Shown here one piece after another: positions 43,812 through 57,534 of a stretch of DNA of 64,000 nucleotides. The stretch lies in contig OY288243.1 of the NCBI GenBank assembly GCA_958450325.1, forward strand, positions 26,566,844 to 26,630,843, written 5' to 3'. The first letter of the stretch is position 1, and each line of letters starts with the position of its first letter. The stretch comes from Agrostemma githago. Taxonomy: Eukaryota > Streptophyta > Magnoliopsida > Caryophyllales > Caryophyllaceae. Position numbers and translations under genes: made by a program. Under the pieces are notes generated by a model. It saw only the letters and a program-made list of their open reading frames with translations, searched no databases and was not told where the DNA came from.

Positions 43812-46800
43812 TGTAACACCCGCTAATTTTCTATGTGTTGTTATCTATTCCGTCATGACTCTGTTATTTTTTTATGCCTTCAGTTTCCTTCATTTTCAAG
43901 CTTCACAATATTTTCGAGTCAAATATTATTTATTTTCGTTAAAAGATTTTAAAGATTTTTTTTACCATAAATCTATTTATAAAATTTTCATCGCAAACTA
44001 ATTATTTATTCGCGAGGAGTTCTATTTTTCTACAAACTAGTGTTTTAAGCTTGAAATTGAGTTATTTATTTTTCCTAAAAATATCTAAACACTTTTATCT
44101 AATACTTCTAACTAAGAAAATATTTTTATTTATGAAAATTTATCATTTAATGATTTTATTACGAAGTCTCGTAAATAATTATTTTCTAATGCGAGGTTTA
44201 CTCGAATTGCTTTGAAATGCTTTTAATAATTTTACGATCCTTATTTTTGTCAACCTACAACGATTTTGAGACTCATTTTCACTTAAATGGACCGTCACAC
44301 ACCCATGTCATATTTTATAGTACAACTTTTAATACACTTCATTTTACATTTCATTTTACAATTTTTATTAAACTTTGAGGATAATTCTTATCCCCATTTA
44401 TTTTGGGTGACTAACTATCAACTCTTCATGATCCTAACACTTCATTTTGGGTGGTGCATAAGTGATGTACTTAGCCTTGTTTTTATCAAACTTTAAGTAT
44501 CATTCATTTTCTAAAGACTCTCCACATTTTTATTCATTCATTTACCTTATTAATCAAGCAAAATACTCTTCATTTCCTCTCCTTTGGCCTTGGTTTCCAG
44601 CAGCAATTCCAGCAAAGATTTGTCTCAAAATTGAGTCTTGATCGTCCCATTTTCATCTCCAAATTAATCATCATTCCATTTTCTTCATTAAGGTAATAAT
44701 CGACGTTATTTCCGATCATTATTTACCTCGATTCTTTTAGTTTTCTCATGATATTTTCGTACCATGTATGTCCTGTATTGAAGAATTCTTGGACAATCCC
44801 GAAGCCGATGAATTTATCATAGACTCAGATTTAGATTAGAGGTAACATCGATGTTACTTTGTATTGCTTGATTTTATTTGTGTAATTGCATGTATATAAT
44901 TATAATTTTATTTTTGACAATATATATATGTCATATAATCTGGAAAATTTTTAAAAGTTGAAAATTTGCATGTTTCGGTATTTTTATCACTTTTACGAGA
45001 GTAACGATTAAATTGTCATATTAATTTGTAAAATCGTAATATTCGGCCTAAGCTTGTAATATATGAATATATTCTGTAAAAATGATGCTTTTGATGATTT
45101 TTTTTTATTTTTCTGATATTTTACGTACCGATTATTGAATTATTACCGTTTACGGACAAAAATGATTAAAAGCCGATTTTTTGTTCTAGCACTTAAACAT
45201 TTTATTTTTATCTGAAATTTGGTGTGGATAATCTTTTTGATGAAAAATATTTTTTCTGAATTTTTTCATAATTTTTCAGAATTGTTAAGTGGGTGAATTA
45301 ATTAATCACTTTAAATAATCATTTATTGTTAAAACCGTGTTTGTCATTTTAATTTCCGATTTCCGGTTTTTGTTTTAAATCTAGAAAGTGTGTTCCTGAT
45401 GGTTCTTGAGAAAAAAAAATGTATTTTTATGATTTTAGTGATTTAATAAAATGTTATGAACGACAAGTTTTATTAAGAGAATCGTTAATTGTGGAAACGG
45501 GTTTTAAAAGACGGTTTTAATGGAATTTGTGATATCTGGAATTTTGGAAATCTAGAAAAAAAATTAGTGTCTGGAAAATGATGATTTTTAAGTTTAATAA
45601 TAATTTTATACTTAAATCGTTTTGTAATTACTATTTTTATTAATCGTATTGTCGAGATTAGACGATTAACGAGAAAAACCTTTAAAAACCGAGTTTAAGG
45701 ATTCTGGAAAAATTATTTCTCTGAACAGAATGTCCAAAAATGTATTTTAGCTATTTTACATCATTTTTTTACTATTTATCGAAGTCTTTAATTAATAGTA
45801 TTGATTTTTTTTGACAAAATTACGGTTTATCGTTAAAACGCTCCGTTCCACCTAAATGAATTGTTTTTCCAGCAATTTTGAAAATACTTGAATCTAAAAC
45901 TTTAAGATTTAAATCACCCCTTATCATATTCTAAATTTGTTCAATGGTTTAATTAAATAAAAGACGCTAAAAGATTTATTTTTACATTTGCCGTAAAATC
46001 CTATTCATGTTCGTATTGTCGAAACTAATAATAATTAGGGAATTTTAGTTTTATAAATTTTGAAAAACACCCTGATTAGTAGTATTAAAATTTTTAAGAC
46101 ATTTTTAATCATTTTATAAACACTCGTATGATATTTCAGTAATTTCATAAACCCAAATGTTCTCACTTTCACAATTAATATCGTTAAGGCCGAAAGTATT
46201 AGTTTTATAAATCTATATCGTTTACTAAAAATATTGTATTAGTATGAACTGATATTTTTGATATTTTGATATGATTATATTTTTAGAAAGGTTTTTAAAA
46301 ATTGAAGTTTCCTAAAATAGAAAGTTTCCTCTTTTAGAAGATAATTGTTACTCCTTTTGTTCTCTTATTATTATAATGATTATATCTTTTGAATATCGAT
46401 AATGACTTTGTTTTGAAGTTATGGAATAAGGATAAGTGTGAGGTTAGAGTAATACATTCTAGGGTCTATGTTTTTGCCATCAACTATAAGGCTAGTGTAT
46501 CAGAAATCGGTACATTAGTTGTTGAACCGGGTGACAGGTATCCCGGGAGTGGTGTACATTTTGACCTTAAGCTTAGGCCTCGCAGTAAGTCGCCGTCATA
46601 ACTTGAACTAAGTGACAGGTAACCCTAGGAAGGGTGTGAATTGTCTTAAACTAGGGCCACGCATTTATAAGTCGCCGTCCTATTATGGTTGAGTAGCCTA
46701 GTTAGAGACCGAAGTTTGATTTGTTTGAACTAAGTTCTCGAAGCTAGTTTTAGTATTCTCCTAGTGAAAGTCTAGCCGTCTACACTAATTCTATCCATAA

Positions 46801-47322
46801 CGCCATTCCGAATATTTTATTATTATCGATATATTTTGGTTTGCAGGTTGGCAAATATTTTATGTTTTCGCCGGAAAACTCATTTTTATTATATTGTTTC
46901 GATGTGTGAAGATTTTCACTGAAAGCTTATTTTTATGATAATGTTTTACTGTTTTCCGTTTTTAATATTTTTGTACAATAGTAATTACAGTTTTAAATCT
47001 TGTAATATGGCTGGAGAATGTCGTCGTTGCCCCTTACTGATTGTGGCTGTTGTGTTTTTAACATGGCAAGTATATGTGTTTCTTTCGGGTGGGCTAGCGA
47101 GTAGTAACAGATTCTGCTTCGCTGATTAATAATTTGAACCATGGATTGTGATAACCCTTTTTATGGATTTTATTCTATTTTTATTGTGTAGCCATTTTTA
47201 TTTTATGGCTTATGTATTGACTTACCGTTTTTATTTAATCAAGACATAGTTACAGTGTGTTATAATTCCACTTCTACAGTGTTTCCGCCACTGTACTGCG
47301 TTTGAATTTCTAGGGGATTACA
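43812..47322 (+). mobile_element. Solo LTR-2 (about 3.5 kb)
   Basis: It begins TGTAACACCC and ends GGGATTACA, with a perfect 5-bp TSD GTTGA (43807-43811 and 47323-47327). It is related in inverted orientation to solo LTR-1 over much of its length, though about 1 kb longer. No gag or pol. A 70-aa frame at 46389 and others are not credible genes. It sits in the Tat-B LTR. Confidence 0.8.
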
Positions 47323-47743
47323 GTTGAAGTTGGGGACGTTACGTATGTTTGTGATTTGCCATGAACCTAGTCGAATTCGACGTTATCGAAGTGCATAATG
47401 AAAAGTACAAAATGTAAAGTTTTGTTTAAACGACAACCTAGTGACGATTCGACTTCGAGGCGGATCCTCCTAGCTTGTCCTGTGGTGAATAATTCGGTAG
47501 AGCTTCACTACTGTATTTGGAGGTGGCTAGTTTAGCACGGGTGCCCCTTTTTCTTCAAGTCGAGTAAGGCGCTCGAGGAACGACGAGGAGTGGTGTCGAT
47601 TCACGTATCAGGACGAACAATTGAGTGGATCGTACTTAGAGTCGGAGTGCGACCTAAGTTAAAGAGAAAGAGAGGGAGAGCGAATTGTGAGAGAGAGGTT
47701 CACGAATTTGAGTGTTGTGTGTTGAATGAGCGAAATGAGGGGG

Positions 47744-47752
47744 GTATTTATA
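47744..47752 (-). promoter_or_regulatory. TATA box of Tat-B LTR
   Basis: On the minus strand TATAAATAC, about 530 bp from the LTR start at 48278, the same relative position as the TATA box of Tat-A. Confidence 0.5.
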
Positions 47753-48689
47753 ATTGTTCGTGCAGTCCAAATCGACCTTTCGGACGCTTGGAGTCTTGCG
47801 CACCAAGACTGAGGCACTTGATGTCTTGCGCGTGAGAATTGAGTCGCCTGGTGTGAGGCGCTGGGAATTTTGAAGATTCGATTTTGAAACTTTCAAAAAT
47901 GAAGGAGATGCGTATATTTGATTAACTTGGGGGTTAAGGCTCCCCGTTAACCCTAGAGCGTCGAGCGCCGGGTGGGCCTCGAGTGCGTGTCTCGAGGTTT
48001 GCTCGGCCTGACGTGTTGACTCGGGTTTGACTTTGCATATTCCGGGACCGATTCGGGGTCCCCGGTGTATGAATTGACTCTAATTAGTGTCAACACGACC
48101 GTAATGACACGACTAAGACCATTTTGATGTTGAATTAATTTTTTCGAGTAATTATTTGATCCGTTCTATAGAAAAACCATCTAAAACAGCGTAATCTCGC
48201 ATCGCGTTGCAGCCCGATCGTCATCGGGTGTTTGTCGGGCACCCCTGCAGCTACCCGGTCAAAATCTGGGTGTCTATAGAAGCCCCCACTTTGACTGAGG
48301 CTTGGACAAGGCGAAAGTCAAAGCATAGCCGCCCAGGTCAATCGAGGATTACGACCTGGTGGCTGTCCGTTCGGGTCGTTTTAAGTCCGTTAGACTACGT
48401 GTTTGAGGCTCATTAGTCAAGGCTTAGAAATCATAACTGACTTCTCGCCTGCGGTTGCTTGTCGGAGCTCAAGTCCGGGCTTGCTAGCTTGTTTGGGGTT
48501 TGTTGTTTTGGTAATTTCGGTCTTTGACATGGGCCTTTTGCTTAAGTCATTTATGGGTGTCTTAGTTCTGGTTTAATATCCTTGGTGGATGATTGTGCTG
48601 ATTTCGGTTTTACTTTTTGCTTTAGGTATTCCTCTGGGGGTGTGAATTGAATGCTTAGGGATTCATTTCAGGTTGATTTGATTGTTCTG

Positions 48690-49325
48690 AGCGCTTTGGG
48701 ACTTATTTAAAAATGAATTGAGTGCGACATGACTCGTTTAAATTGGTTTGAACTGAGTGCGACAAGACTCGTTTAAATTGATTTGTGTGCGATGGGGACC
48801 CATTTAAAATTGAGTTGAACTGAGTGCGACAAAGACTCATTTAAAATTGAATTGAACTGAGTGCGACAAGGACTCATTCAAATTGATTTGAGTGCGACAG
48901 GGACTCATTTAAAATTGAATTGAACTGAGTGCGACGGGACTCATTTAAAATTGAATTGAACTGAGTGTGACAGAGACTCATTTAAAATTGAGTTGAACTG
49001 AGTGCGACAGAGGCTTATTTGAATTGAATTGAGTGCGACAGGGACTCATTTAAAATTGAATTGAACTGAGTGCGACAGGGACTCATTTAAAATTGAAGTG
49101 AACTGAGTGCGACAAGGACTCATTTGAAATTGAATTGAACTGAGTGCGACAAAGACTCATTTAAAATTAAATTGAACTGAGTGCGACAGGGACTCAATTA
49201 AAATTGAAATTTGAACTGAGTGCGACAGGGACTCACTTAAAATTGAATTGAACCGAGTGCGACAAGGACTCACTTAAAATTGAATTGAACTGAGTGCGAC
49301 AAGGACTCATTTAAAATTGAATTGC
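48690..49325 (-). repeat. Tandem array of about 36-bp units in the Tat-B 3' region
   Basis: About seventeen copies of a unit with core gaactgagtgcgacaggg and actcatttaaaattgaat. It lies between the polypurine tract and the inner part of the element. Tandem repeats at this place are known for Retand-like Tat elements. Confidence 0.9.
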
Positions 49326-50218
49326 CTTCGGAATGCTTTGGGATTCGTTAGGCTCACGGGTTTGAAATTTACCTTCAGAATGCTTTTGGATTCGTTAGGC
49401 TCACGGGTTTAAAATTTACCTTCAGAATGCTTTTGGATTCATTAGGCTTGCGGGTTTAAAATTTTTCTTTTGAATGCTTCGGGATTCAATTGAGTTTGTT
49501 TTGTTCAGATATCATGTTTGGATTGTCATGTGCTTCGGTATGAGTGGTCTTATTAGTTAGAGGTTTTCATGATTTTTTCGTTGGGGGGTCGATTTCGATT
49601 AGAGGAGGTTTAAAGGTTTGCTTCATCGGTCGGGGGCAGTAAATTGTCCCATTCTTGCTTATTTTGTTTACTATAGGAGGGTGCGTCTTGCGACTATTGG
49701 GTATCATGTCCAAGTTGTTTCTGTCTTTGCTTTGGGCTGAACAATCAGACGCTGGTCTTGAGGCGCCTTAATTCTCAGTCGCGCAGCAGTCCAATATAGG
49801 GACGCCTGATGTGAGGTACCTGAGATTTTGAGGGTCAGGTTTGCTTAACGTCAGCGAAAAGGGGGGACGGTTTTATTCGTCTCAATAACCAAACGCGCGA
49901 CACCTTCCTCCTTAAACCCGTAATACCGACTTTGTTCAACCGATTTCCGTCTTGATTTTCATCATATTCGATTACGTCGACCTCGGGTAAGTGTTCCTTA
50001 CTCACCTATTGTCGGTTTGTGCTTAATTATATTGATTGTGGGTCAATTTTGCTTAAACCCTAGAAATCGATTTGGGCATTTTGTTTTTGCTATATTCCGA
50101 GGTTTACTCTTGGTCCCATTGTTAAACTAGGGTAGAATAGAGCTTGATAGAGTAGTTATTAGCTTGATATGGAACTTGAAGGTGCTTTAATAGTTTTCCA
50201 TGGGTGGAAATTGGAATG
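49326..50218 (+). other. Tat-B interior, with a possible antisense 5' exon
   Basis: No clear ORF. Three short repeats of atgcttttggattcgttagg type occur at about 49330-49450. A good donor consensus, cctcgg followed by gtaagtg, lies at 49986-49987 on the plus strand, that is, antisense to Tat-B. Confidence 0.4.
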
Positions 50219-50223
50219 CTAGG

Positions 50224-51450
50224 TGTGGACATAACATAGGTCCACCCCGACGCGGCCACGCGCGGGTTTGGGGAGGCGAATGAATCTCCATATGAGATGG
50301 TCAAATTGAAATTTAAATCGAAGTTGGAGTCGCCACCGAATTTTATGGTTATTCGGAACCGTTCGAGCCCACTCTATGTCGTAGTGGGCCGTGTACAAAA
50401 TACGGCCCATTTCCGATGTCAGAGTTTATTGGGCTCGTCCCTTTGCAGTTCGATACAGATGCCGACTTGAGCGGTTAATCGTATATTGAATGACTCTCGT
50501 TGCCAATGGTTTCGGACATCCGGAAACCATGGTTCTGAGTAAGGGGTGAGGGTACGTGTTGGGAAGTTCACTAAGAACACCTAACCCCGCCCGCACATTA
50601 GCGGCCTCTACTAGGATATCGAATGATTTTTTAATACGCGCGTTAGTTGAACGATGAATGATATGCAAACATTGTTTTCCTAAGCATGCGAGGAATTGAA
50701 CGGGTTGCTAAGTCGTTTAATGCATGAAGAATTAACGTCGAAGTTGAATTTAGCATGTGAGATTCGTATTAGTATAATAAAACAAATGATGAAAAAGAAT
50801 GAATTTGCTACAAGATGAACAAACGAATTAGTGTCGATTTGTAGAATAATATAGCAAATAAATATACGAGATCGAGAAAGGCGCGCCAAGGCAGCCGGCC
50901 GCGCGGCTCGCCCGGGATTCCAGCGAGTCGCGTGTCGGTCTGTTTTTTGAAGACGATTTTCGAGGATTCGACTAAACCTCGTACAAATATTGTATAACTT
51001 GTACTCGATCTGGTATTTTCGATATTCGTTATATTCGATAATTGACTACGAAATCAATATCAAATACTCGGAATAGTTTTAGAAAAGATGTAACTTTTAG
51101 AAATAGTTTCGTAGAATAAATAAAATAAAACGAACGAAAAGGCTAAAAAAAGATCCGGGTTTCAGGCCCGTGCGCGAGTCGCCTGGGCGTGGCGCGACTC
51201 GCGTGCGGGTCTGTCCGATTTTTATTTTTTGTTCGAAATTGCTAATTTTGATAAATCGCGTACAAAATATGAATTAATTTGTATTCGATTCATGTTTTCG
51301 ATATTCGTCGTATCCGATATTCGATTATGCAATCGATATCGAATATTCGGAATGAATTTAAAAAGGTTTTGTAAAATTGTTTGAAAAAAGGAATTTGAAC
51401 GAAAAAAGATGTAACGATTTTTATCTTAATATAATTCTTTTTGATACGAT
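50224..51450 (-). repeat. Tat-C 3' LTR, truncated
   Basis: It matches 61280-62510 of the 5' LTR, with a 12-bp indel near 51422 and about a dozen substitutions. The match stops after ttgatacgat, so about 1 kb of the LTR start is missing. Confidence 0.85.
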
Positions 51451-53518
51451 TTTTGCAAATTTTGAAGTAAGAATTTGAAGAGAGGTCTACTGACAGACTC
51501 GACTCTGGACGCGACAGGACGAGTTGACAGACACGACTTAGACTCTCTAAGGGTTGGACCGTGACTTGGTAAGGAGGTGGGCCACCTAAGATGACAAGAC
51601 TCTTAAGTTGCGCTATTCCGTAGCCTAGGCGAGTAGCAACACGGTCGAATCCTCAGAATAGGAAGGATGTGCTATGGGGGGATTACAATAGTCTGTAATG
51701 AGACTGTTTTGGCATGACAGGACTTTTAGCAGTAGCAATGCCGTAGTCTAGTGCTCTTCTGGATTTTTGATTTTTGGGTACATTTCCAAAGTGGGCATTG
51801 CCTCGAGTCCTGATAGATTCTTGTCCTCGAGTGAGCCGAGTACTAGGACACACTATAGAAAGGAGGCTAGATTTTGAATGTATTTGGATTATGTGAGTGG
51901 ATGGAGAACTTCTGCCAAGGAGAAGCCCCCAGGACGACAAAGATAGCTGTTGAGAACATGACGGTGTCGTGACCGGAATGATGGTGCTTTTTGAATGTGT
52001 GTCAATGTGGGTGGTTGTGCCTCTGTTGAAAGGCTGCCTACGTATTCACGTGCGGTGAAATCAAACCATGCCGTAGTTCAATGGATTATGGTGCCTAGTT
52101 TATTAGGGCTTTGTGTGTAACTAGCCATAGCGATGGTGTAGGCTAGGTGCATTCCCAGTGATGTCTTGATCAAAGGGCTAGAATGGTTAGGATATTGATC
52201 CTGTGCCTGTGAGCATTTTCCGGGATAGCCCCCAGAGGTGGTGTGCACTATTTGGGCATGTTCTATGCCGACCGCAAGTTGAGTTCCCGTGTTTGGGGTT
52301 GATAACTGGTTTGAATGAGGAGAATTGGGATGGGATTTTAACGAGTTCTTTTCTCGGGGATTTTAACGAGTTTTGCTCTCGAGGATTTTAACGAGTTTTA
52401 CTCTCGGGGATTTTAACGAGTTTTGCTCTTGGGGATTTGACGAGTTTTGCTCTCGGGGGATTTGACGAGTTTTGCTCTCGGGGAATTTGACGAGTTTTGC
52501 TCTCGGGGGGATTTGACGAGTTTTGCTCTCGGGGGGATTTGACGAGTTTTGCTCTCGGGGGGATTTGACGAGTTTTGCTCTCGGGGGGATTTGACGAGTT
52601 TTGCTCTTGGGGGATTTGACGAGTTTTGCTCTCGAGGATTTGACGAGTTTTGCTCTCGGGTTTGCGTATGGTGATTGTGAATTCTGTTATGTAAAGGGGA
52701 AGTAGAGTAAAATGGCTCGAACTTTGAACGGGATAAGTTTTGATAATGCGAGATCTGATTTCCATGTTTGGCCCTAATATTTAGGGGTATCCTATGGAGC
52801 TTGAATCCTTAAAATTCCGGGCTGTCTCTGGCCTAGGTCTCGGGAAGGTCTTTGAGGGTTGTAATGTCGGAAGGCTAAATGTGGTGTTAGTTGACCAGCT
52901 CGATTATCTCTTCCTTATTTGATGGCATGAATTTTGACCATACCCTGGTCATGGGGCTTTCACTTGAATTGATCGTTGATCATGGTCATGGTTTTTTTTT
53001 TATCATGGCCAGCTCTTTTGTTTTGGGCCTTTTGCTTTTTCTTAGATTGGACTTTTGTTTTGTTTTTGTCCAGTTTTTTACCTTTTTTTGTTGGTCAGAC
53101 TAACACCTAAGGTAGGGATTGGTCAGTATTATTGGATGGGTGTTTATTGTGGGAAATGGGCTTGCCTCCCGTCTTTAACCCAAACTAGGAGATTACCTAG
53201 ATTTGTCATAGGATTCGATACCGCTCCTGCTAAGGATAGTTATGTGGCTTTCTATACCAGACATGGAACAGGTAAAGGAAAACACGGGTCTCATTTCCCG
53301 CAGTCATTATAGATGTGCCTATAATAGTCACGTGCGTGTACTCACAGTGTATTATGGTGTTTGTCATGTTCTCGGAAACATATAAGGAAATCATATATGA
53401 GAAATAGAAAAGCTGATTTTGTTGAATTTTGAAAAAGAGGACAGAATACAATTGACTCTGACTCTGACTTTGAAGTTGAAATAAATAGCATATCCTAGAC
53501 TCGGACTCAGACTTGGAC
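51451..53518 (-). other. Tat-C region between truncated LTR and gag fragment
   Basis: It holds the post-pol Tat motif in reverse at 52028-52075 and a tandem array at 52330-52660. No pol remains. ORFs seen here are short and not conserved. Confidence 0.55.
52330..52665 (-). repeat. Tandem array of about 25-bp units
   Basis: About fourteen copies of gatttgacgagttttgctct plus ctcgggg variants. It lies in the Tat-C 3' region, analogous in position to the 36-bp array of Tat-B but different in sequence. Confidence 0.9.
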
Positions 53519-54389
53519 TTAAATCAAATCCGGACTCTCGGATGGTGTTGTCAATTCAGCTTCTAAGGACTCAAGTTGATGTCCAGTATAGCCTCCAATA
53601 GACGCTTCACCCAGATCTTCATTTTGTCGAAGATCATTTTCAATCCTAATGCCCATTTCGGTAAGCACTGCAAAGTTTGAAATGCTGGCATACCTAAGAT
53701 GGATGCGATAGGAAGGGAGGAGGTTGTTGATGAATGCCTCCACTAGTGTCTTCTCGTTGGGCTTGTCTACCAACTTCACACTTTCGGCCCTCCACCTTTG
53801 AAGGTACTTGGTGAAACCTTCTTTGGGCTCTTGGGCCATAACCTCCAGAGTCACTACAAGAAAAAAGCCTTTTCGCGGCGATTATTTCATGACGTTTGGA
53901 AAATCGACACAATAAAATACTTATACTCCTTATGATTGATCACCTATTGTAACAAATACAAATCGATGCTAATAAACCTGATAATTCGACGGGTTATATT
54001 CTCCCAACTCTAATAATAATAAGCCCAAACCTTCGTTCCTTAGCCCTAATCACATTCACTCACTGAATCTCCCTCCAAGTTCGACCTGTATCACCATCAA
54101 CAGTCTGCTCGCGTACCCCAATTGATTCCCGGATTCACATCCGCAGAATATTTACTCTAATTTACCAAATTCATTCACATCCCAATCGATCGTCATTTTT
54201 CATTCGATTTTGGCGAGGTAATTTCCCAAATTCATTCATTCATTCATTCCATTGCCTTAATTTCTGGAGTTCTACAAATTGTATTCTTATTTTTATTTAA
54301 AATCCTCGAAAAAAAAATTGAAGTATACGAGGGAACAATGTAAATTATGTTGTATTTCCAAATCCTCCTCCTCTTCCTGTGTCCCTGGT

Positions 54390-54678
54390 GCGGCGTCGAA
54401 GGCTAGGGTTTACTTCGATGTTAACGTCCTTCGCCCTAAGGATTATTCCGACTACAAATCTCTCACCGTCCAATGGGGGTTCGCTCCTTTACCCATTTAT
54501 TGATTCATTGATTATTTTTTTTATTCATTGATTGATTGATTGTTTCAGGGAACAAGACGATTACAAGGTGGTGAGGAAGGTCGGGAGGGGTAAGTATAGC
54601 GAGGTGTTTGAAGAGGTTCATTGTACTAATAACGAAAAATGTGTCATCAAGATACTCAAACCCGTTAAGAAGAACAAG
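54390..54678 (+). pseudogene. Captured casein kinase 2 alpha fragment, two exons with intron
   Basis: Exon 1 (about 54390-54478) encodes SKARVYFDVNVLRPKDYSDY and continues to QWG. Exon 2 (54549-54678) encodes EQDDYKVVRKVGRGKYSEVF and on to KILKPVKKNK. Both match the N-terminal lobe of plant CK2-alpha, including the Gly-rich loop and the beta-3 Lys. The 70-bp intron 54479-54548 keeps GT-AG and sits at the residue where the frame joins correctly. The sequence ends at an exon boundary, and the rest of the kinase is absent, so it cannot be active. Upstream, 54000-54370 may be the captured 5' UTR. Confidence 0.88.
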
Positions 54679-55881
54679 GTCTCTTTCTACTCTCATTCAA
54701 CTGTGTTTTTTTATGACTATTAATATTCGCTACGCTCTTCCATGATTGTTTAGTATTTAAGAACCCTTTTCAACTCAATTATGAAACCGATCTTGCATTT
54801 TTGCCTCTTATATTTGCATGTTGTCGGCTGCTATCAGAAAATCGATCTCACTTTATCATTGGGTAAGGGAGGAAAACAAATCCCTTGTTTGGTTTATTAG
54901 CAAGTATGGTTGAAGGGGAAAAATAATAGAGCATTTTTGCATAGGTTGGATTTGGAGGGGAAATGAGATTGGTCCATTGCCCAGTCCTTTCCATCTCCCG
55001 TCGCTTCTTTTTCCTCCACTTTTGGTACCCATTCGATGATTTTTTCTATTCTTCATATTCCCCTTAAATCTGCTCTACCAAATTAAAACTTCCTTCATGG
55101 AATGTCTTGCTCTGTTATCTTAGCGTATGTTTTTTTCGTACTAATTTATGTTTGTCTTTTCATTGGTAACGGCGCTTCGTTGTACGATTTTGTCTCATCT
55201 ATTTTGTATCTTGCATAGCAATTGTTGTATCTCATGTACCTATTCTTATGTACCTCATCAATTTGCCTGGTCATTGATGGTGCGTTTCATAATTCATGAA
55301 TCTAAATTGTTTTTTTATTTGATTTTGTGTTTTTGGTTGTTTAATTTGGGACTTAATAATGCTTTGTAATTAGATGTTCTTGAAAAGATGATTGGTTATT
55401 GTTGTTGTTGTTAATTGAAGTTAATTAGATTTTAGGGTTTGTTGTGTAAAACTGCTTTTCCACCCATCACATTTTTCATGGTAATTGAGTTGCTTATGGT
55501 TTAATTCAATTTGTTCCTTGATAAACTTGTTTGTGGTTTAATTACTCTCGAATCAGATGCAATGACATTGGTACCTGATAAGGCTTCCTTTTCATCTATA
55601 TTTGGATAGCGTTCATCTAGAATGACGAATTCTGCTACATATTAGGTTGCATCTGTTATCATGTGACAATGATAGTGCTAGTTCTGGTCAGTTGCATCTA
55701 TGATACCAAGCTACACTATAATTTAAACTAACTGCCATTGTGTTAAAAGAATTGGGCTTCAGTACTATTAAAAGCATGAAACTACGTAGGCTATTTTTGC
55801 AAATTCTTCAGGTTCTCCATCTCTCATTAGGGTTTGATTTGATTTGGGGGATTAGGGTTGTTGGGTGTTTCGTTTCGTTTC

Positions 55882-55977
55882 ATGGATCCACATCGCAGAT
55901 CCAGTGTTGTTGATGATGAGGCTAAACTCAGGGACAAGCATCAGGGTCTTTTGCAAGATTATTTCGTATTGCAAAAG
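55882..55977 (+). pseudogene. Exon-like fragment, 32 codons, unrecognised
   Basis: ATG start and 32 codons (MDPHRRSSVVDDEAKLRDKH and on to VLQK), followed directly by a gtctgg donor. It looks like the first exon of a coiled-coil host gene. A leader containing ttagggtttgatttg precedes it. I cannot name the source. Confidence 0.5.
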
Positions 55978-56613
55978 GTCTGGGTTTTCTTTCTTTCCTG
56001 CTCTTTATATTTTATAATTTTGTTTTGGGATCATTATACTATTTTACTTCACTTTTCATCTACTATTCAATTTCATTTCATTTGGTGCCTCTATAACAAA
56101 CTCTGAATTATTACAAACTACGGACTATGTTCTTTGTGTTTTATTGTTTTAGCTATGAATATGAAATTTCGAACATCATGTATAATTAGGTTTTGAATAT
56201 GAATTGTTTTAGCTATAGGATTTAAAGAAACAATCATCTTTCATAGTTAAAATCTAAGAGTAATTATATAGTAATATCACCTTTCACGTTTAAAAATAAA
56301 TACTGTATGAAAGGTGATCAAAGTTGGAGTATTTTACTGTTAGATTTTGAATCTAATACAATGAATTGTTAGATTAAATGATTTCTTTTACTCTAAATTC
56401 CATAAGTTCGATTTTAATTTGTTAATTTGACCTAATTCAAGTTGTTTTTAATTAGTTTTGTGTATGTTAAATTCATCACCCAGAAGAAAGTTTCCGTATG
56501 TCTTTCCACTTCTTAGGCTTTTCACTTCATTTCATCTTTGATTTGATTATTTTCATAAGTGTTTTCTAAAATATTTTTCTGCAGAACTGTGCTTAAATTA
56601 AATTTCCCATTTT

Positions 56614-56868
56614 TTATAAGGAGTGTTCATGTTGTGTAGTTTCACGGTTCAACTTCAATCTTTGTTTTTCTGGGTACCTTAAGTTTGAAGACTCGGCCTC
56701 TAAGGTTACATTCTCATCCTCCTCCTCTACTACATACTGTTCAGTCTTCACTTCTTCATGTTGTTCAAATTTAATGCAGGCTTGTTTCCGTTTCCCTTTT
56801 TTTAATGAATTTTTGGTTGTGTAATCTTGTAAGTTGTGACAAATAAGGTCGCTTTTTTTAGATTTCAT
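56614..56868 (-). other. Acidic ORF in the CACTA element, origin unclear
   Basis: An 84-aa minus-strand frame with a Glu-rich core (EEVKTEQYVVEEEDENVTLE) and a basic start. It could be a captured exon in the opposite orientation. Evidence is only composition and openness. Confidence 0.25.
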
Positions 56869-57534
56869 GATTTGTCTTTAATTGCTCTTTCTTCTGGCTT
56901 TGTTGTGACCATTAGTGTAATTAGGATTTCAAATTGAGTTAGCTAGAGTCTACCCTTGGTAATTTTAAGTGGTGAACTAGTAACACGATATGGTAAATAA
57001 TATAGAATTTTGTTTACTATTACTTGAAGTGTTTGTGAAGATGTGTCTTATATTGGCTATATTTGTGCTACTAGATGCTGATGTATGAGAGAGTCTAGAG
57101 AGTTAAGTCACAATGACATGATAAAATTTTGATAGAAACACTGGCCTCGCTACCCAAAATGCTCCTGTTGAGCGATTTTTGCTTGCCTCATTTACGATGT
57201 ATTGACCTTTACCAGCCAACGCTACTATGGAATTTCAAATGGAGGTTTCCATATTTTTGTTCTTGATTATAGCCTCTTTATATTGTGAGAAACAAAATCT
57301 TATATTCCATTAAATACTACCTATTGCGGATGTCCTAGAATATGGGGTATTTACTACCTACTTTATGTACCTACTGTCCGTCCATTTTTAAATCATATGT
57401 ACTCCGATACGTATATGTTACATATGATTGTGCAACAATTATGATTAGTTATTGAAATTTTTGTATATCTATATCCATTCCATTGTTATTATTTTTGTTG
57501 AATTTTTTGATTAATATGGGATATTTTTATTTAG

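Noticed and set aside
50122..50889. Short minus-strand ORFs repeated at 61251-61945
   Set aside because: Same LTR sequence in both places; duplicated because they lie in the two Tat-C LTRs.
52388..52765. Minus-strand ORF with repeated SKTRQIP
   Set aside because: Produced by the 25-bp tandem array of Tat-C; the repeat explains the openness of the frame.
54279..54503. 74-aa ORF beginning at 54279 as a new CK2-alpha start
   Set aside because: The upstream frame is AT-rich non-coding sequence fused by chance to the captured exon; homology starts only near 54390.
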